A DNA stretch of 26,332 nt from Nephromyces sp. MM_2019 (Eukaryota; Apicomplexa; Aconoidasida; Nephromycida): positions 1 to 26,332 of the forward strand of contig JADHZB010001373.1 in the NCBI GenBank assembly GCA_015657535.1, read 5' to 3'. Shown piece by piece: positions 1 through 10,903 of the stretch; within the stretch, counting starts at the first letter, position 1; each line of letters starts with the position of its first letter. The position numbers and the translations under genes are program-made. The notes beneath the pieces are model-generated. The model ran no database searches, was not told the DNA's origin, and saw only the letters and a program-made list of their open reading frames with translations.

Positions 1-92
<92 letters not shown>
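1..92. repeat. (TG)n microsatellite
   Basis: An almost pure TG dinucleotide run of about 46 units starts at the window edge and is interrupted once (TTTG near 75). It probably continues outside the window. Same polarity as the other TG runs in the left 2 kb. Confidence 0.97.
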
Positions 93-93
<1 letters not shown>

Positions 94-884
94 TTACACA
101 TGTGTATATGCCTTGCTAGCGCTGATATCATTTTTTCTGCATGTAAGATGCTAATAGCTGCTTTGTGATGCCTTTCTGCTGCTTCACAGTAAATATCGAA
201 TTTCTTTGTTGTTTATTCATTCCATACATCCCAGCTGTAGTGGAAGCTATAAACCGTTTGATGCTTAGCGTAGCGTCTTCTCGTATGCTAGCAGTCTTTG
301 AAGATTCATTGAATATATACATTGTAGTGTGTCGATTTATACAATGCCGTCGATAGATTTCAGCACAGTTTTGGCGGTATCTTATTTTTTTATAAGTCCC
401 TATTATATAGTATAAATATATATATATATGGCTTATCTCTATACATTGTGTTTTTTCTCTTTATCTATCTAGTATAACTCTATTTATAGTGTATATCGAC
501 TTGATCTCTATAGCATATATATATATATATCTTTATTATACATTTATTTGATCTCTATAGTTATACGTTTGTTATATCTCTATATATATTTTTTTTTTCT
601 TCTTAGCTTTATAGTATGTATCTATATATATTTATTTTTATATTGTATAGATTAGAACTTCTTCAGCTACGGAGGCAATGGCATAGTTTCAGCGTTTCAT
701 GCAGCTGACAAAATGGCGTTTTTTGATGTTTTTTATTTGCTTTTTTGGGGATATTCCCCCGTAGATCTTGTTGTTATTAGGACCGGCAAGATAATTTGAA
801 TTTCTCGATTTCCATGTTGTTGAATGTGCTCATGAAAAGGCTTAATACAAGCTAAGAAAGAGTGGAGCACGCAGAATACAGTGA

Positions 885-909
885 CAGTGTGTGTGTGTGT
901 GTGTGTGTG
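885..909. repeat. short (TG)n microsatellite
   Basis: About 12 TG units, followed by a TG-rich degenerate stretch to about 945. Confidence 0.9.
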
Positions 910-1492
910 GCACATGTGTGTAGCAAGTGTGCATTGTGTGTGTTCATCACATGCATTTGCAGCACCGGTTTGTTTAACAGCTGGCTAAGTCTTCTGAGCA
1001 CTTTTTTATCGTTATTATGGACATGGGCGTTACACTGAAGCTGTGTGTGTCCTCCTAAAGAAGTTTTTGCTTATTCAACATTTTTTGCTCAGAAATGATA
1101 CACCAATGTTGGAATCCCTTTGCATCGTAGGTATAGCATAGAGCTGAAAGTATTGTTTGCAGTGTTAGCTCCCTGCACACTCTATTGATGGCATATCCTA
1201 GGTAGTTACAGCTCTTTTTACACACTCTAGTGTGCAAAAAGAACCTACAGCTACTGTTTCCTCCTAGGCTGTTTGATATTGGAGTTATGAGAAGCTTCTG
1301 TACGCATCTTCAAAGTTTCACTATACCCAAGCTCATATCAGTTGTTTTCATTGATTTTTTCAAGATTGCTTAAGACTCTGAGCCTGTTGAAGCATTGCTC
1401 AGTGAGAATGCTTCACTTTTTTCAACAGAATCGTTTGATTTTCGCTTTGACTGATTGCTTACACAGGATAGCTGCTGTTTCTTTCAAATGTG

Positions 1493-1494
<2 letters not shown>

Positions 1495-1524
<30 letters not shown>
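1495..1524. repeat. (TG)n microsatellite
   Basis: About 14 TG units; a 14-base T tract follows near 1542. Confidence 0.9.
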
Positions 1525-1526
<2 letters not shown>

Positions 1527-1664
1527 TATCTTCTGAAGAAATTTTTTTTTTTTTTTCGAGTACTTTTTGTGTGCTCATTAACAGATTTTAAAGTATGTGC
1601 ATGGTATGTGTTCAACGCCTTTTAAAGCGTGCGTATATTTGTTTTTTCTGGATCATTAGGTGTA

Positions 1665-1890
1665 TGCGTGAATGTGTAGGTGTGTGCGTGAGTGTGTAGG
1701 TGTTTTTGCATCTACATGCATCTACATACATCTAAATGCATGTGTGCGTATATCGGTGTATCTACATGCATTTGTGTGCATCTATATGCATATGCACATT
1801 TTTGTGTATATTGTGTGTTTGCACCTATATGCACTTATGTGCACGTATTCATCTCCATACCTATACTTGTGTGTCTTCTTATTCATCTAC
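1665..1890. repeat. degenerate GCATCTACAT / TG tandem array
   Basis: Variants of GTGTAGGTGTGTGCGTGA give way to imperfect 10-12 base units around GCATCTACAT and GCATCTATATGCA. The open frames across it (Cys/His/Tyr-rich) are repeat translations, not a recognisable protein. Confidence 0.7.
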
Positions 1891-3497
1891 ATGTGTGTGC
1901 ATAGCAATCTGAATATTATAATACCCCAAGTGTGTACCATTAAAATGCTTTCATAGATATAATTCTACTCTTCCCAATGCTTGATCTTCTGCGTATTTAT
2001 GTGTGTATTACCCTCTTTGTCACCTTTAGATATCTGCTACTAGATTCCTTATACCTCTAAATTTCTAGACACGCATATTTCATATCATATATACGTGAAA
2101 GGGTGCGTAGCTAGTGTGTTGTCATTTAGTGGCATCTGAAATATGCCCTCCGTATGGATGTTTTAGGCACTTACATTATGCAGTATAACCTCGTCCAAAA
2201 GTAACAAAAATTCAGAGATTTAACATTTTCTCGGGGTAGTCTTTTTATATATGCAACCGTGTTTTTTACTGCTTTTTTGTGTGTTTAATTCCCGTGATAT
2301 ACTATCTTTAGATGGCATATTGTATCGAAATAGGTTTATTTTTTAAGAGAGAAGTCTGCTTTTTTCTGCTTTTGTTTGCCATTTGGAAGCATTTCGCCAA
2401 GGCTTTGGGCAGAGCTGTGAGTTGGTATCCACCACAACCTACCGTTTTTTTTTTTTTGGGCGTATTTCCTTTAGTTAAAAAGCCCTTTTGTGTGTCTAGC
2501 CTTATAATACTAAATCAACACCTAATAGGTTTTTCTGTTTAAAAATGGAGGTTTTAGTTTTGCACCTGACATTTGAGTTTGTGTACATGCACCTTAAGAG
2601 AATTGCTTGAGATATATTCTGCTCTATTTTTACTGGCTTTTTTTCATGCAGTGTGTTTAGCTGTGGGCATATATATGTTATGTTCTTATCTCTTTTTTTT
2701 TTGTGTGCAGACATTCCTCCTAGTGTTAGCATCAATCCATGCTATATATATATATATTTATGTTGTGTGCTCACTATACTTTTATAATTTTTAAGGCTGC
2801 TGTTTCTCGTCTCCTGTATTAGACCAATTTCAAATTTTATTTCTAGAGATTTATATTGAAGTTGCTCGTTGTAACTATTACTTTTTGGTGAATATATTGA
2901 GTTTTTTTTTCAGTGGTCTTGGAAGCAACTCATTCTACCACTTGCACTAATAATGTGTTATGCCTTTATTTTTGCTCCGCTTCGCAAGGTTTGTCCTTGG
3001 TTGTAATGACGCTTCAAATATGCGCTTCTACTGATCGCCACCGCTCGCATTGGTGATTACTTTCGTTTATTTTTCTTCATGTTGCTGCTGAAACTTGTAT
3101 GATGATGATGTCATTGATCTTGTACACGGGTTATTATTCTGTATATATGTAGTTACACCTGGTCTCAGTGAATAGTTGGTACTATCGCTGCATTTAGTGC
3201 CTACTGCTTCTAATTTTTCTGCTTAAGTAATCCTAGGGTATGTCCTTGGTCTAAAAAGCAGGCCAAAAAATTATGAGTTTGTCATCCCTCTTGCTATGAA
3301 TGCTAGTAGTTGGTTAGTGCTGCTTTAATTTTGGGTACAAATTCTAAAGAGAGTTTCGTCGTTTCGAACATTTTGTTTGAAGTTTGATTCGTTGTAGTGG
3401 GATTTCCCATTATCTTCATTTATCGTCTGAAGATAAACAAAATTCACATGAATCATCGCTTGAGTGATGTGCTTTTTGGTAAGTCTCGGCTGTTGGA

Positions 3498-3705
3498 TTA
3501 TATATGTATATATTTGTATATATGTTCAAATGTATAGACATGCACGTTCATATTGATGTATATTTGTATGGGTATGTATGCATATGTATATGTATATTTG
3601 TATATATGCTAATACTAATATATACTTTGATATATACTAATGCTGACATATGTATATGCTTATATATGTTAATATTGGTATATCTATATATATGTATATA
3701 TGCAG
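3498..3705. repeat. TATATG-type low-complexity array
   Basis: About 200 bases of diverged TATATGTATATTTG units. The open frame across it is rich in Tyr, Ile and Cys because of the repeat. Confidence 0.75.
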
Positions 3706-3761
3706 GTTCATGATTTAAGACCCCGTAGATGTTTGCACTCTGGTTTTTTAATTATACGCAG

Positions 3762-4610
3762 ATGGCCACCAACTTGGTCATCAAGGATGAGCATGCCATC
3801 ATAGAGTATTTTGGATTTTTTGACTCTGTATGGAGTTCATTAACAATCAGCCGTAATATGTTACTGCCGGTAGCATGAGGTTACTTGTACTCTTTAACCG
3901 TAATATTTATCTAGGCCCGCGGTGGTGCGAATAATGGTTCCGCTAGTTTGGCTGTTTGCAAGATGAAGGTTGATTTTGATGCAGATATAATATATATTAG
4001 TGCATGTGACAGGAGGGCAGTCGCAAGACTTTTATTGATGAAATTAAATTTTTATGGTTTCCTTGCTGCAATTTTTTCGTTTTTTTTTGAAACTTATATG
4101 CTTGCCTTATTTTATGATGATCACATGCACAGTGGTCCCATTGTTGACAAGGGACAGACGGACTTAATCTGGAGTCTGCTTTATGCTTGCTAGCGTATTC
4201 GAGCACCATAGTCTACAGTGCATTTTAGGATTATTTTGATTATGTATATTAATAGGATCTTCGTCGGATACAATGCTGCTGTGCTCCTCTTCCAGTGAGG
4301 ACGCCCACTAAAACCTTTATGTATAATTGGCTCCGCTAGAATCGGTTATATCAAGGAAGACATTTTGTTTCTTTCCATAATTTTTTGCTGATAACGAGAC
4401 CACGTGGGCCATTTTCTCACGTCCTTTCTTTAGAGCACTAGCACTCCTAGAGTATGTGCCTTGCATAAAGTGAAATAATCAGCCTTTTTTGCAGGCAAAA
4501 GTGCGTTAGATTTTGTGCGGTCAGTCAGTTATGGTTGCCATAAATGGCCTGCTAGTTTCGGTATTGATGGAGTTGCTAGTTGCGCTGGGGGGAGTGCATG
4601 TTGGATATAA
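3762..4610 (+). CDS. Tentative four-exon gene of unknown function (gene A)
   Basis: Not recognised. Proposed exons: 3762-3827 (ATG GCC in a good context directly after a CAG; begins MATNLVIKDEHAIIEYFGF; donor GTATGG), a short exon starting at 3915 after TTTATCTAG (ARGG..., donor uncertain: GTGCGA near 3925 or GTTCCG near 3937), 4256-4294 (after TATTAATAG; SSSDTMLLCSSS; donor GTGAGG) and 4495-4610 (after CCTTTTTTGCAG; KSALDFVRSVSYGCHKWPAS..., Gly/Ser/Cys-rich end, stop TAA). The last two exons join in phase (2 bases in, 1 out, 2 in) and both have good splice signals; the second exon is the weak point. No domain was seen. The first ATG may instead be an internal codon of a longer gene reaching left. 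It would converge on gene C. Confidence 0.3.
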
Positions 4611-5323
4611 GTCTGAGGTTTACATACACATGTTTGTTAATTGCTGTTGTGTTTGAATTGTGGCTTGGCGTGTACTTTAATGAATTTTCAATAAGCATGT
4701 TGATTATGAGGCGTTGTTAGCTTGCTGTTTTTCTTGGCTATAACTTAGTTTATGAGGTGTTCCCTCTATTGACTGCCTCATTGAGCTAGGAGACTGATAA
4801 ATGACTTTTAACTTACTTGTGTATATATATATACTTGGCAAGTGCCGCTGCCATATATTTTTTGTTCTTGTAGAGTTAGCGGAACCAATGTCCATGAAAC
4901 TGCTGAAGTATAGGATTGATTGACTCCTGAGCTAGAAAAACAACGAGCGCATGCTATTTCGTTATGTGTCATCTTAATAAACAGCTTTTGCCATGTTTTC
5001 TATTTTGCATGCGCTCCTGGTGGATTTCAAAGTACTCTGAAAGACCGCATCAATCACAGTAGCATCGCTAAGAATGCAACAGATGAGTAACAAGGCTTAT
5101 AAGTGATGCTATAATTAAAGAAACCAATGAAAAATTAGATTTGAAATTCGTAGCAATAAAAAATGGCAAGTTACATCTCACCGAGGAGCAATGGCGATTT
5201 CACGGGGAGATGTCGTAGGTGTGCTCCCATGCTTGGTAGGCGGTGGACCGTTGCCATCTTACCATGTAGGTGATTCTATGGGTATAAGCATATAGCTTCT
5301 AACTTGTTACATGCCGTTGAAAG
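4611..5323. other. Convergent intergenic region
   Basis: The plus strand changes from T-rich to mixed or A-rich composition around 4.9-5.1 kb. No convincing exon was seen. It probably holds the 3' ends of the plus-strand unit to the left and the minus-strand unit to the right. Confidence 0.4.
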
Positions 5324-6187
5324 TTACTTTTCCGGTGGAAGCCAGCTATTTTTCTTTTTGGCTGAGGTAAGCAGGACAAGCAGTACTAGCAGCGGCCCTG
5401 CTCAGCCGCAGTAGAATTTCCAAATCCTTTTGGATTAATCTCTCGCGCGCATGTTACTTAGAACCAATAGCAGAGTCGAGACTAATCGAGAGACAGCCTC
5501 TTGTGGAGTAAGCATACATGAAGGCATACACGAGGAAACTTTTAGCGGCGTTAATTCTATCCGCTGAATCTGCTGTGACATGCTTGAACTCCTATTTTCT
5601 ACCATAACCGTTTAGCTTTTGATAGTTATCAGTAAGCATCTTCTAAGATTACCAGTCAGAATTTTCCACGACTACCATATTCAGCATTTCCGCATTGCCA
5701 GTCAACTTCGCACGTAATCCTTACAATCTTGCCACTACTGGATGCATCCTACTGAACTCCAGCAAACTACTTCCATAGCTGGGCAGTGCTTTTGATATAA
5801 GTTGTCACGGGAATTAAATAATAATCGTTTCGCTTGCTTTACTCCCTCTTACAAGTACAAATTCCTAGCGCTATTAAAATGTAACCCTTGAAAGATTAGG
5901 GCGTCACCGTTGTAGCCTTGAAAAAATCCGTACAAGTTGGCTTCGTCACCAAATATCGGCGACGCTGCGGATAGCAAACAATAACTAATGTAGATTAAAA
6001 GACTAATAAATATGAAATGGGGAAGAGCTTCCACGCCGTGGATTTCCTCAGTCTTTCAAGGTACGCACAGCTTGTCGTAGCTGTTCCTAGACCGCCAGCT
6101 TCTCTACCCGGCGGCACCCGGTGACTACCCACTACCAAACCTCTTGAAATTTGAAAAATTGTACATTCTACGGATTTCAGCCAACTC
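5324..6187 (-). CDS. Multi-exon gene of unknown function (gene C), 5' end unresolved
   Basis: Not recognised. On the minus strand five exons join in phase: 6187-6136 (after ACTCGCTGCAG; ELAEIRRMYNFSNFKRF; donor GTAGTG), 5964-5853 (after CTATCCGCAG; SPIFGDEANLYGFFQGYNGD...; donor GTAAGA), 5778-5725 (after CTGCCCAG; YGSSLLEFSRMHPVVAR; donor GTAAGG), 5591-5458 (after GAAAATAG; SSSMSQQIQRIELTPLKVSS..., then MLTPQEAVSRLVSTLLLVL; donor GTAACA) and 5361-5324 (after a pyrimidine-rich tract and CTCAG; KKKNSWLPPEK, stop TAA). Introns are 171, 74, 133 and 96 bases, much shorter than those of NBP35. No motif of a known family was seen. The first exon is uncertain: a competing 101-codon minus-strand frame (6300-5995, after CCTTTACAG) overlaps it and can also join the second exon in phase through GT sites near 6110-6130. 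A start codon has not been placed. The middle three exons are the best supported. Confidence 0.45.
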
Positions 6188-7496
6188 CTGCAGCGAGTAT
6201 CCATACAAGGAGGGTGGAAGTACCCAACAATCTGAGTGAACCTGCCATTTTTTTTACATATCTGTAAAGGAGCAGAGTGCAACCAAGAGCGCTTTGGCAA
6301 CCATCAACCTAAGGTGACAATGCGGCGATAGCTTCTGCTGCACGCAGCGAATATTGGCCTGTGGCTCCTGGCAACGTAGGCAATGCAACACTTCAAATGA
6401 GCGCCACGATTTTGTTCATTTCAAACAGCTAGGTGGTTCCTAGCGTGCCCTTTGTGACAAACATTCACCTGGGAAAGGCGTTGACTACTGCGCACCCAAA
6501 AAAGTACTCCTCCAACCGTACATATAGCCCTTAACGGTGCTTGTAGATGCGTACTCTAGTACCTTGGCTTGAGCAGAATACATGAAAGCGAAGTGATACA
6601 TTATACAGTTAGTTGGGCTCTTTCAATGCTAAGAATAATGATGAACCTCAGGCGGTAATAAAGTAGGAACTAAGAGCAGCTACGCAATGCTTCGAAGAAA
6701 AGGCAGGAACTCCGCGCTTGACATGCTTAACTCCGCTGATATACGTAAGCTTTGTTGCAGTACACTAAAACGGAAAGCTAGTTTCTTTCTTTCTGCGGCT
6801 ACTTCTGATTCCATTGCTTGTAATATAGATTCAGGATATTGGATAGCTTTAATTTAGTACCTCATGCATTGCATCCCCCAATTGACTGCAGCTTGTTTCT
6901 CAAAATTACCGCGCCTCAGGTAACATCGCAGAGTAAACCTCATGAAACAAATGTTTTCACGGGTAACACAACATGGAAGTCTTTTAGACATACATCAAAA
7001 ATTAGCTTTCATAGAACTTCTATGAGTGATACGTTGTCACATGAACTAGTACAAAGTTGGTCAACCACTTGAGCACGGAAAAAAACTCCTTTGATTGGTG
7101 GTTTCGCTTTCATTATTAAAACTACAGCAATGTAGGCTTCGCTCCGCAGACGTCCAGCCAAACACCAGCTGGGTCCATTGTGTTTGCGCTTCTGTTCCCA
7201 AAGTTTAGGAAAACAGAAACATACCCATGCAGAGAACTAGCCAGATCTTAAGGTCAGATAATTAACACTTGCATACTTCATTTGTGCGCTACTTGCGATG
7301 CACGAGCAGCGCTAGAAGATGTGATTACCAGTCAGCTCTTGCATTAAAATAGAAAAAAGGCCAAGGAAGTGCAGATTAACAGAATTCAGTAAAATGGGTA
7401 ACCTTAAAGCCCCAAAAAAAAGTTAGAGTAGGACATTCTTTACAATATATCTAATATTCACTACTGCACAAGCCAGCGTCGGTAAGCTCTAAGAAG
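6188..7496. other. Region between gene C and the NBP35 stop codon
   Basis: Mixed composition. It should hold the NBP35 3' UTR and the upstream part of gene C. Minus-strand exon-like frames occur near 6640-6500 (MYHFAFMYSAQAKVLEY..., donor GTGCGC) and 6395-6330 (after TTGCCAG), but they do not join to each other and to gene C without a stop. A plus-strand frame of about 77 codons ends at 7072 without a good start codon. Nothing here could be assigned. Confidence 0.35.
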
Positions 7497-10400
7497 TTAA
7501 GACACGAAGCCATTTACTTCTTCCGCGGCACTGGGAGAAAAACTAGGCTCATTCACACTTTCCAATAAGTACTCGGTGATCTTTACCATTTTCATTGCCG
7601 CATCACTATCCCCAGCAATGTCTGTAACGCATTTTCCATATTCGCCAGCTTGCAATAACTGAAATCAAAGTTTAAACGCGAGATTAAAGCTCCATTTAGT
7701 CACAAGGCATAAATCTGCTGATATAATAATGCAAGGATTCGGCTTGGAGTGTGAGCGGGAGAACTTAATGGCATACACACTAGACGCAATTGCTAGAAGG
7801 CAGAACATCACAATACCACATTATTGCAACTGTGCAGCCACTAACCTCCCCCCAACTACTCAGTTGCTTCAACTGCGGAAACATCAAATAAAAAGCCAGA
7901 GTCAAGCCGACATGAAAGAAAACATATAAAGCGCTGTATACTATGACAAATCCTAGCGCTTTCAACGAACAGAAATACACGGCATAACGCCGTCTCATAC
8001 AGCCGTTTCCACCAGCCAAATTCTTAGTCATGCTACAAGCAGTTGCCTTTTCTCATCAAAATATTCCACAAAATGGGAACTGCCTGTTCATACACAAGTC
8101 CACTCTAATTACTTACGGCTTCGTCCAATGGAATGGCACCAATGTAAGGTACGTTCATCGTACTTGCCATTTTTTTGGCGCCTCCAGTAGTCGCTTTAAA
8201 AACAGAATTTACCATGTTCTCCACCACTCCCAAAACTCTGATGCCAACCCTCTTACTGAAGAAATATTGCATTGTCGGAGAGATAAAGTGCACTTATGAT
8301 TTCGTACAGAAAAAAAAATTCTTATTAACAACAGATAGAAGCGGAGCACACAAACGTTACAGCAGTGAGCCCCTACCCATCAAATTATCAACGAATTTCA
8401 CTTCACTTAAAGCTCTAAAAATATCTCTTTTGCCATCAATAATAGGGCACACACACAGATATAGGGCACACTAATACGAACACACTGATATGGGGCACAC
8501 TAATACGCACACACACATTAATATAAGACACAAGTACACACACGCACACACAGAGAGCATCACTGCAACTTTCTCAGGTAAACGCTTGCTACAATGAATA
8601 TATTTAAAAAGAACAAATGCAACCTCATGACAACTGATTCCCACTTTGACTAGCAATATGAGCAAACCACAGAGCGACTATTCGCAGAAACACAATCATC
8701 AAAACGAATCTTTCCATCGTGCACACACACAAACTTCCCGAGCAAAATCACCAAAAATAATACTTAAAAAAGCAGGATTTTCCGCAGAAAATGCTTTATT
8801 CAAAGCAAAATTAAACGCTGCTTCATACAATCGAAAGAATTTCAAGAAAACTGGAGATAAACTACTGTATATTTACCAAAAATTGATCTCTTTTCGAACA
8901 TCCTGAAGAGAAATTTCTTGTGGTGTTGTAACAATGACAGCACCGTCAATGCCGGTTTCCTTTAAGAAAGTGACTATGGAAAGATGTTCATCAGATGTGC
9001 CTATGAAAAAGATTATCAAAAATGCGGTCTCTTCACTCGTCTACTCATTATCTATATGCTGATATATCTCCTAGAGTAGATATTCAACTGCTAGCGTTAG
9101 AAGGGGGATGGATGGGGTGCATGAAGAAGGCAGCACCCTATAGGGAAGGGAATAGGTGCTGGCTGGTGTGATAAAATAAAGCAGACGAGATCTACAAAAT
9201 TCAGTGCTTACATTCCTGCCAATATGACGATCGAGGAGAAAAGAGGGGGGTGCGCACCACACACACACACACATACACACATACACATGCTATACATTTA
9301 TATAGTGTATGAATTTCCGGCTCTTCCACACACTATGAAATATATAATAAATATCTAGACAATCATCCAGAAAAATGAGGGTTGATCTTTGGGAATTCTA
9401 ACAGCGTGCAGATAGCAGGCGACGACTTTAAAAGAAAAGATTAGACGAATGGGTAGAGACAAGTTGCAGACACTAGGAGGCATTATAGATATAGCTAAAG
9501 TAAAGTCAGAAAGGCCTTTGCTACCTTAAAAACATGAAAAACGCACACACACACATGAGTATTGCATGGATCTCGGAAAAAGCAAATTCTTGCTTATAAC
9601 AGCAATTGAATTCCCTATACCAAGAGATTTCGATAAAAAACTTCAAACCAAGCAGTTACTGCTGTAGAGGAAAACGAATTAATTCCACTAAATAGAAATA
9701 GGTGGCATAGTGTACTACAATGCTCATGTTGACGCAAAATGAAAAGACGATAAAGAAGCAAAAATATGGAAACAGAGAGACACAATCTGCTATTAAGTAT
9801 TCAATAGGAAGGAAAAACAAATCAAAAAGTACTAAAAAAAAAAAAAGAGAAAGCCACTGAAAAGCATTAAAAAAAGAGAGAAAAACGCTAAAAGCATTAA
9901 ACAAATAGGATCAAAAGCTAACAAGGGCTGAACCTACAAAACTGTCGTCCAGCAAACATTTAGGACGCAAAATTCCATGCTTTCTAAGAAATATGCGAAA
10001 AGCAGAATGCATAGCATCACGTTCACTGAGGTGATATTCTATTCAGTTACTTCTACATCATAACGAAGCTATAAATTCAAGAACAAAAATCAAAAATAGC
10101 TAATTATTTTTACAAGAGGAGGAAATTGTCATTTTGAAACTCCACGCTCTGTTCACAACAAATGGTCTTTGATTATATTATCAGCTATGCCCATCAAGGC
10201 AATAAAATGAGCCAACACACATAAACGAGGAGCAAGATATGCTACATACACACCACATGCACCAATCATAAACACAAAACTATGCACTTCACAAATGCCA
10301 CAGTTGAATTCACCTTCACACACATACCCACACTTGCTAACACACATCCAAATGTCCCAACACCAATCACACCTCCAAACACAGATGCTATAGCAGCTCA

Positions 10401-10872
10401 AAAAACTCCATTCACAGATCTTAATAAAGCGAGTGTATACCTGGAGGAGTATCCACAATGAGAAAATCTAAATCTCCCCACAAAACATCAGTCAGAAATT
10501 GCCTTATCAGAGCATTTTTCTTAGGGCCTCGCCATATCACAGCATCATCGGAATCGGGTAGCAAAAATCCTGTTAAATCAACAAGCTACAGAGAGAAGAG
10601 TCAGGAGATACACTCAAGGCTTATCTATCAAGCATTTGAGTGAGAATATTTGTGTGTGCATTTTTTTTCTTTTTTAATCTTTTTTACATTAAAAAACAGG
10701 TATTCTCCAGATGCTCAAACTAAACATCTCTGTGCTCCTCTCTCCTTATAAAACAGGCATTCTCTAGATATTTAAAGTTTGTGCGCGTCATATTTTCATT
10801 TCAACTACTAGTGAGTCTGAGTAGCCTTCAATCAGGAAGAAGACTACGAAAACACACTCCGATAAAAAAAAA

Positions 10873-10903
<31 letters not shown>

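Larger units (their letters stand above)
93..3761. other. T/TG-rich region without a supported gene
   Basis: The plus strand is T-rich, with many TATATA tracts and short TG runs. Short open frames here are mostly translations of T/TG-rich DNA (Cys-Val, Phe, Leu, Tyr rich) and are not convincing. Two stretches have good acceptor-donor pairs and could be plus-strand exons: 2914-2988 (after a nine-T tract and CAG, ending AAG|GT; one frame reads as a membrane-like WSWKQLILPLALIMC stretch) and 3398-3478 (open in one frame, ending G|GTAAGT). The membrane-like frame of the first does not join the second in phase, although another open frame does, so I leave both unassigned. Composition suggests intronic or UTR sequence of a plus-strand gene. 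Confidence 0.5.

Noticed and set aside
676..760. A frame reading YGGNGIVSAFHAADKMAF that recalls the GGNGIV string of pyruvate dehydrogenase E1 alpha
   Set aside because: Only six residues match, the following conserved residues do not fit, and no neighbouring exons of that enzyme were found.
1672..1956. A 94-codon Cys/His/Tyr-rich frame
   Set aside because: It is the translation of degenerate TG and GCATCTACAT repeats; overlapping frames look alike.
8190..8210. A 19-base GT-AG mini-intron inside NBP35 exon 6 (GTAAATTCTGTTTTTAAAG)
   Set aside because: Removing 19 bases would put TTGGAKKM out of frame, and the real introns of this gene are 458-1590 bases. Reading through is in frame.
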